Below, one piece after another: positions 61,267 through 64,000 of a stretch of 64,000 bases of DNA (position 1 is its first letter; every line of letters begins with the position of its first letter). The notes beneath the pieces are model-generated. The model did no database searches. It was not told where the DNA came from and was given only the letters and a program-made list of their open reading frames with translations. The stretch comes from DAIPKP01 sp964545875 (GTDB lineage: Bacteria; Synergistota; Synergistia; Synergistales; Aminiphilaceae), in assembly GCA_964545875.1 (NCBI GenBank), contig CAZJHH010000001.1, positions 248,001-312,000 of the forward strand, read 5' to 3'. The position numbers and the translations under genes are program-made.

Positions 61267-62715
61267 TCAAGGCACGTCACCCCTTTGGTGCAGCGAGCTT
61301 TGTATGGTGTGCAGAAGATCTTCCCTGCGGATTCCCTCTCCTTCGGGAAGGGGGGTTTCGGGAGGAAGAAATTCCAAAAGCCTTACGGCGTTGCGGAAGT
61401 GGCGTTCCCCCTCCCTAGGCCGGTTCTTTTTGAAAGCCAGAGTGCCCAGGGCGTAGTGGGCCATAATGAATTCCGGCTCCAGAAAAAGAGCTTTTCGGAG
61501 AAGCTCGGTGGCTTTTTCCTCCTCTCCGAGGTCGGAGTAGACGAGTCCCATGAGGTAGAGAGGGAGAAAGGACGTGCGATCCTCCTGGCGGGTTTTCTCC
61601 AGAATTTCCAAGGCTTTTTCGTGATTCCCCCGATTTGCGAGGTTTCGGGCTTCCTCCAGGGGAGGAGCCGCTGGGGCTTCCGCTTCCGTTTTCTTTTCCG
61701 GGGGCGGAAAAGGCTCCCGGAAGGAGAGAGGCACGGAAGAGGCTTCGGGAAAGACTTCCTCGCTCAGGAGCGGAAGCAGGGGAGCAACCGGGGAGGCTTT
61801 TTCCCAGGGCCTCGAAGGAAGGGGAGAGAAAAAGAAGAATGGACGCTTCTCTTCTTCGAGGGAGGAGTGTGCCTTTCGGTAGAGCGTGGCTCCCTGGGCG
61901 TATACGGGAAGAAATTGCGAGTTGAGAAGAGCCGACGTTTCGCAGGGAGCCACCACCAGCCATCCCGAGGGAGGAAGAAGGGCGTGAAAGCGCCGCAGAA
62001 TGTCCTCCCGGTGCCGTTCCGTAAAGTAGATGAGCACGTTGCGGCAGAAGATGATTTCCGGAGGCGGGGTGTTCTTCCACAGGGGCCATTCGGGAGCGGA
62101 AAGGTTGAGGAGAGAAAAGGAAACCCTTCTTCGGAAGGGAGGTTTCACCGAAAAGGTGCCATCCTCCAGAGGGTCGAAATAAAGAGCCTTGGATATTTCC
62201 GGAACGTTTCGGAAGGACCAGGGGCCGTATATGCCTTGGCGGGCCTTTGCAAGGGCCTGGGGGTTGATGTCCGTTCCGAAGATACTGGTTTCGGGAGAGG
62301 AGGCCGAACCTCCTTTGCCGTGGAGCATCATGGCCAGGGTATAGGCCTCCTCTCCGGAGCTGCAGCCGGCGCACCAGATCCGGGGGCTTCGGAACGTTCC
62401 CCGGGAGAAGAAATGCGGGAGCACCTCGGATTCCAGGGCACGGAGAGTCTTCGGCTCTCGGAAGAAGTAGGTTTCTCCCACGGTAAGATGCCGGGCCATA
62501 TCCTGGGCCAGGGTTTCGGAGAGCCCCTCCCGAAGGAGGCGTCGAAGAAGCCCTTCGGGGGAACTTTTCTCCTGGGAGGCTCTCTGTACGAGAAGGTGCC
62601 ACAGATCGTGCCGGCGTTTTTCCGAAAAGGCGAGTCCCAGTCGTTCTTCCACCAGTTTTCCCAGGTATGCGAGATCGCGCCGAAGAGGTTCAGGAACGTT
62701 TCTTCCGGATTTCAT
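61267..62715 (-). CDS. cheR: CheR methyltransferase with C-terminal TPR (WspC-like)
   Basis: 482 residues. N-terminal helical part, then SAM-dependent methyltransferase with LTVGETYFFRE, IWCAGCSSGEEAYTLAMML, GTDINPQALAKARQGIY and FCRNVLIYF. A Pro/Glu-rich linker (about 300-350) leads to two or three TPR-like helical repeats (about 350-450), which in WspC-type enzymes serve as targeting modules. Its start overlaps the upstream cheW stop by 4 nt. Confidence 0.94.
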   Translation of the reverse strand: MKSGRNVPEPLRRDLAYLGKLVEERLGLAFSEKRRHDLWHLLVQRASQEKSSPEGLLRRLLREGLSETLAQDMARHLTVGETYFFREPKTLRALESEVLPHFFSRGTFRSPRIWCAGCSSGEEAYTLAMMLHGKGGSASSPETSIFGTDINPQALAKARQGIYGPWSFRNVPEISKALYFDPLEDGTFSVKPPFRRRVSFSLLNLSAPEWPLWKNTPPPEIIFCRNVLIYFTERHREDILRRFHALLPPSGWLVVAPCETSALLNSQFLPVYAQGATLYRKAHSSLEEEKRPFFFFSPLPSRPWEKASPVAPLLPLLSEEVFPEASSVPLSFREPFPPPEKKTEAEAPAAPPLEEARNLANRGNHEKALEILEKTRQEDRTSFLPLYLMGLVYSDLGEEEKATELLRKALFLEPEFIMAHYALGTLAFKKNRPREGERHFRNAVRLLEFLPPETPLPEGEGIRREDLLHTIQSSLHQRGDVP

Positions 62716-63212
62716 GGGGTGGAGGCCTCTTGGGAGAGTCCGAGTTCCTGAAGATAGGGCATTGCTTCGGGAAGCACGCTAAAGAGAGCCTCGGCGTTTC
62801 GGAGGCAGACCACGGGATCCGCTTCTCCTTTCTTTCCCACCAGAGGGGAGCTGAAATTTTCGGGAAAGAGAGCCCGGGCTTCCGGCGGAAATTGGAGAGT
62901 CTCCACATCGAGAAGGGTAACGCCTTCCACCGTATCCACCAGGAAGGCGAGAAAAATCTCCCGGCTTCGCACGAGGAGGAGCCGCTGCTCCGGATCCAGC
63001 GGAAGGTGGGGAAGGCCGAGGCGTACGCGCAGGTCCATGACGGGAACCATGGTGCCTCCCCAGTCGATTACTCCCCTGAGAAAGGAAGGAGCGTCGGGAA
63101 GAGGCATGAGTGCCGCCGCTGCGGCCACCCGTTCGATTTCCTCCACCGGGAGGGCGAAGCGCTGGGTGTGGACCGTAAAGATCAGGAAATGCCGTTGTTT
63201 CGGGGATTCCAT
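62712..63212 (-). CDS. cheW: CheW coupling protein, first gene of Wsp-like operon
   Basis: 166 residues, AGGAGG upstream. CheW fold with FTVHTQRFALPVEEIERVA, FLRGVIDWGGTMVPVMDLRVRLG and AFLVDTVEGVTLLD. The NLRG motif of typical CheW reads DWGG, so its receptor/kinase interface may differ from that of the second CheW. Head of the seven-gene operon reading left to 53676. Confidence 0.9.
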   Translation of the reverse strand: MESPKQRHFLIFTVHTQRFALPVEEIERVAAAAALMPLPDAPSFLRGVIDWGGTMVPVMDLRVRLGLPHLPLDPEQRLLLVRSREIFLAFLVDTVEGVTLLDVETLQFPPEARALFPENFSSPLVGKKGEADPVVCLRNAEALFSVLPEAMPYLQELGLSQEASTP

Positions 63213-63419
63213 CTCTTATCCCTCCTTTCCGGCAGGGCCATAGGTGAGGCGTGACGGTGATTGTGGAAAGTATTCTACGTCATCCCCGGATTTTTCCCAA
63301 CCCCGGGGAATGTTTCCGACAACTTTCCGAAGTCCCGATTTTTCCTGCTTTACCACATTCTGGAGACTTCTCGTGATACACTTGTGGAAAGAGCCACAAA
63401 AACCGGCTCGGGAGGAGGA
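63213..63419. other. Divergent intergenic region between chemosensory operon and acyl-CoA synthetase
   Basis: About 207 bp that must contain two divergent promoters. I see AT-rich stretches and several short inverted GGAAA/TTTCC words but cannot place a reliable -35/-10 pair on either strand. Confidence 0.4.
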
Positions 63420-64000
63420 ATGGGAGTGAAACAGCGTCTTGAAATGCGCATTCGGGAGCGGTTTTTGAAAGACCCTTCCGCTCGAATCTTTTGGTGGAAC
63501 GGTGTGTGGTGGACTTCCCGGGAAGTTCTTTCTGCCTGGGAAAGGTGCGTCTCTCTTCTCCGGGAGGCCGGTTTTGTGGAAGGCTCCAGAATGGCTCTCT
63601 TTCTTTCCAATTCCCCGGTCTTTCATCTTCTCACCCTGGCGGTCTGGGAACTGGGAGGCACCGTGGTCCCTCTCAATTCCCGGGGAGGAACCGAGGGAAT
63701 TCTCCGGATCCTCCGAAAAATCGACCCCTTCGGAGTGATTCTCTCTTCCGAAGACGAGGCTCTGGAAAAAGCCTGCCGGGAAGAGGGGTTTGCCGTAACG
63801 ATCTGCTCCACCGAAGATCTTCCGGAATCTTTCGAGGGGCGTCCCTGTTTCGGCACATCCCCCGAAATGGCGGTCTTCTTCGCCACGTCGGGCACCACGG
63901 GGGATCCCAAGGTGGTTCCCCTGACCCATCACAATATCGTAAGCAATGCCCGGGAGCTTCATGAAAACATCGAGGGTTTCGAAGAGGGGCGAATCCTTTG
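63420..64000 (+). CDS. AMP-forming acyl-CoA synthetase / ligase, N-terminal part, cut by window edge
   Basis: 193 residues visible, running off the right edge with no stop. ATG 63420 has GGAGG 4 nt upstream; a GTG at 63426 with AGGAGG 7 nt upstream is an equal alternative. The sequence has LREAGFVEGSRMALFLSNSP and GGTVVPLNSRGG, typical of adenylating enzymes, and the AMP-binding P-loop-like FFATSGTTGDPKVVPLTHHN. It adenylates a carboxylate substrate, then forms a CoA thioester; substrate unknown. Confidence 0.85.
   Translation, partial: MGVKQRLEMRIRERFLKDPSARIFWWNGVWWTSREVLSAWERCVSLLREAGFVEGSRMALFLSNSPVFHLLTLAVWELGGTVVPLNSRGGTEGILRILRKIDPFGVILSSEDEALEKACREEGFAVTICSTEDLPESFEGRPCFGTSPEMAVFFATSGTTGDPKVVPLTHHNIVSNARELHENIEGFEEGRIL

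Noticed and set aside
1..64000. CRISPR arrays, tRNA or rRNA genes
   Set aside because: No regularly spaced direct repeats, cloverleaf/TTCGA-type tRNA ends or rRNA-like conserved stretches were found on reading.
1..64000. Sigma-54 promoters (TGGCAC-N5-TTGC)
   Set aside because: Several TGGCAC words occur (for example near 16839) but none has TTGC at the right spacing.

Overview
The window is one contiguous piece of a GC-rich bacterial chromosome with densely packed, operon-organised protein genes. I see no rRNA, tRNA, CRISPR array, insertion sequence or phage structural gene. Gene content (amino-acid catabolism, two tungstate uptake systems, a BMP-type transporter, many exported proteins with Gram-negative-style signal peptides, B12 adenosylation, heavy chemosensory and c-di-GMP signalling) suggests an anaerobic amino-acid-fermenting diderm such as a member of the Synergistota. 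That placement is an inference, not something the sequence proves.

Layout. 1-720: tail of a hybrid sensor kinase. 806-3900 (-): wtpBCA tungstate/molybdate transporter behind a predicted Moco/Tuco-family riboswitch and terminator. 3953-5215 (-): exported Cys-rich PA14 protein. 5761-6966 (+): ornithine aminotransferase. 7058-10492 (-): ornithine cyclodeaminase family enzyme, DauR/YheO-type regulator and IlvD/Edd dehydratase. 10681-13257 (+): HD hydrolase, small exported protein, membrane GGDEF protein. 13295-16564: cobO (-), YgiQ-type radical SAM protein (+), receiver protein (+). 16585-17637 (+): second predicted Moco/Tuco riboswitch followed by an orphan tupA. 17833-25093 (+): BMP-family ABC transporter split by an AT-rich three-gene cassette (AAA ATPase, PIN-like nuclease, RNA ligase). 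25181-30333 (+): small membrane protein, alkaline phosphatase, YibE/F protein, YkuK protein, GlpQ. 30490-33685 (-): Ntn-hydrolase-like lipoprotein and a large exported protein. 33927-40152 (+): MalY/PatB lyase, SH3-NlpC/P60 protein, triple-CheW protein, 5'-nucleotidase, CheY. 40316-50585 (-): GGDEF protein, then an MBL hydrolase and a run nnr-tsaE-small ORF-SSS symporter-histidine kinase-NtrC-type regulator-divergent rpoN. 50867-53638 (+): MocR regulator and MFS transporter. 53676-63212 (-): complete Wsp-like chemosensory operon ending in a diguanylate cyclase. 63420-end (+): start of an AMP-forming acyl-CoA synthetase.

Three systems stand out. (1) The ATPase/PIN-like nuclease/RNA ligase cassette at 21314-23936 is translationally coupled, much richer in AT than its surroundings, and inserted inside a transporter operon. 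It reads as a mobile defence-type module that could cut RNA and reseal it. (2) The seven-gene operon at 53676-63212 has exactly the Wsp component set (two CheW, CheR-TPR, receptor, CheA-REC, CheB, receiver-GGDEF), so its predicted output is c-di-GMP rather than flagellar switching. (3) Two unrelated tungstate-binding transporter proteins (WtpA, TupA) lie behind two copies of the same aptamer-like leader, giving a local tungsten-cofactor regulon. A 34-codon membrane ORF coupled to the sodium:solute symporter, the divergent RpoN box and a protein made of three CheW domains are smaller oddities.
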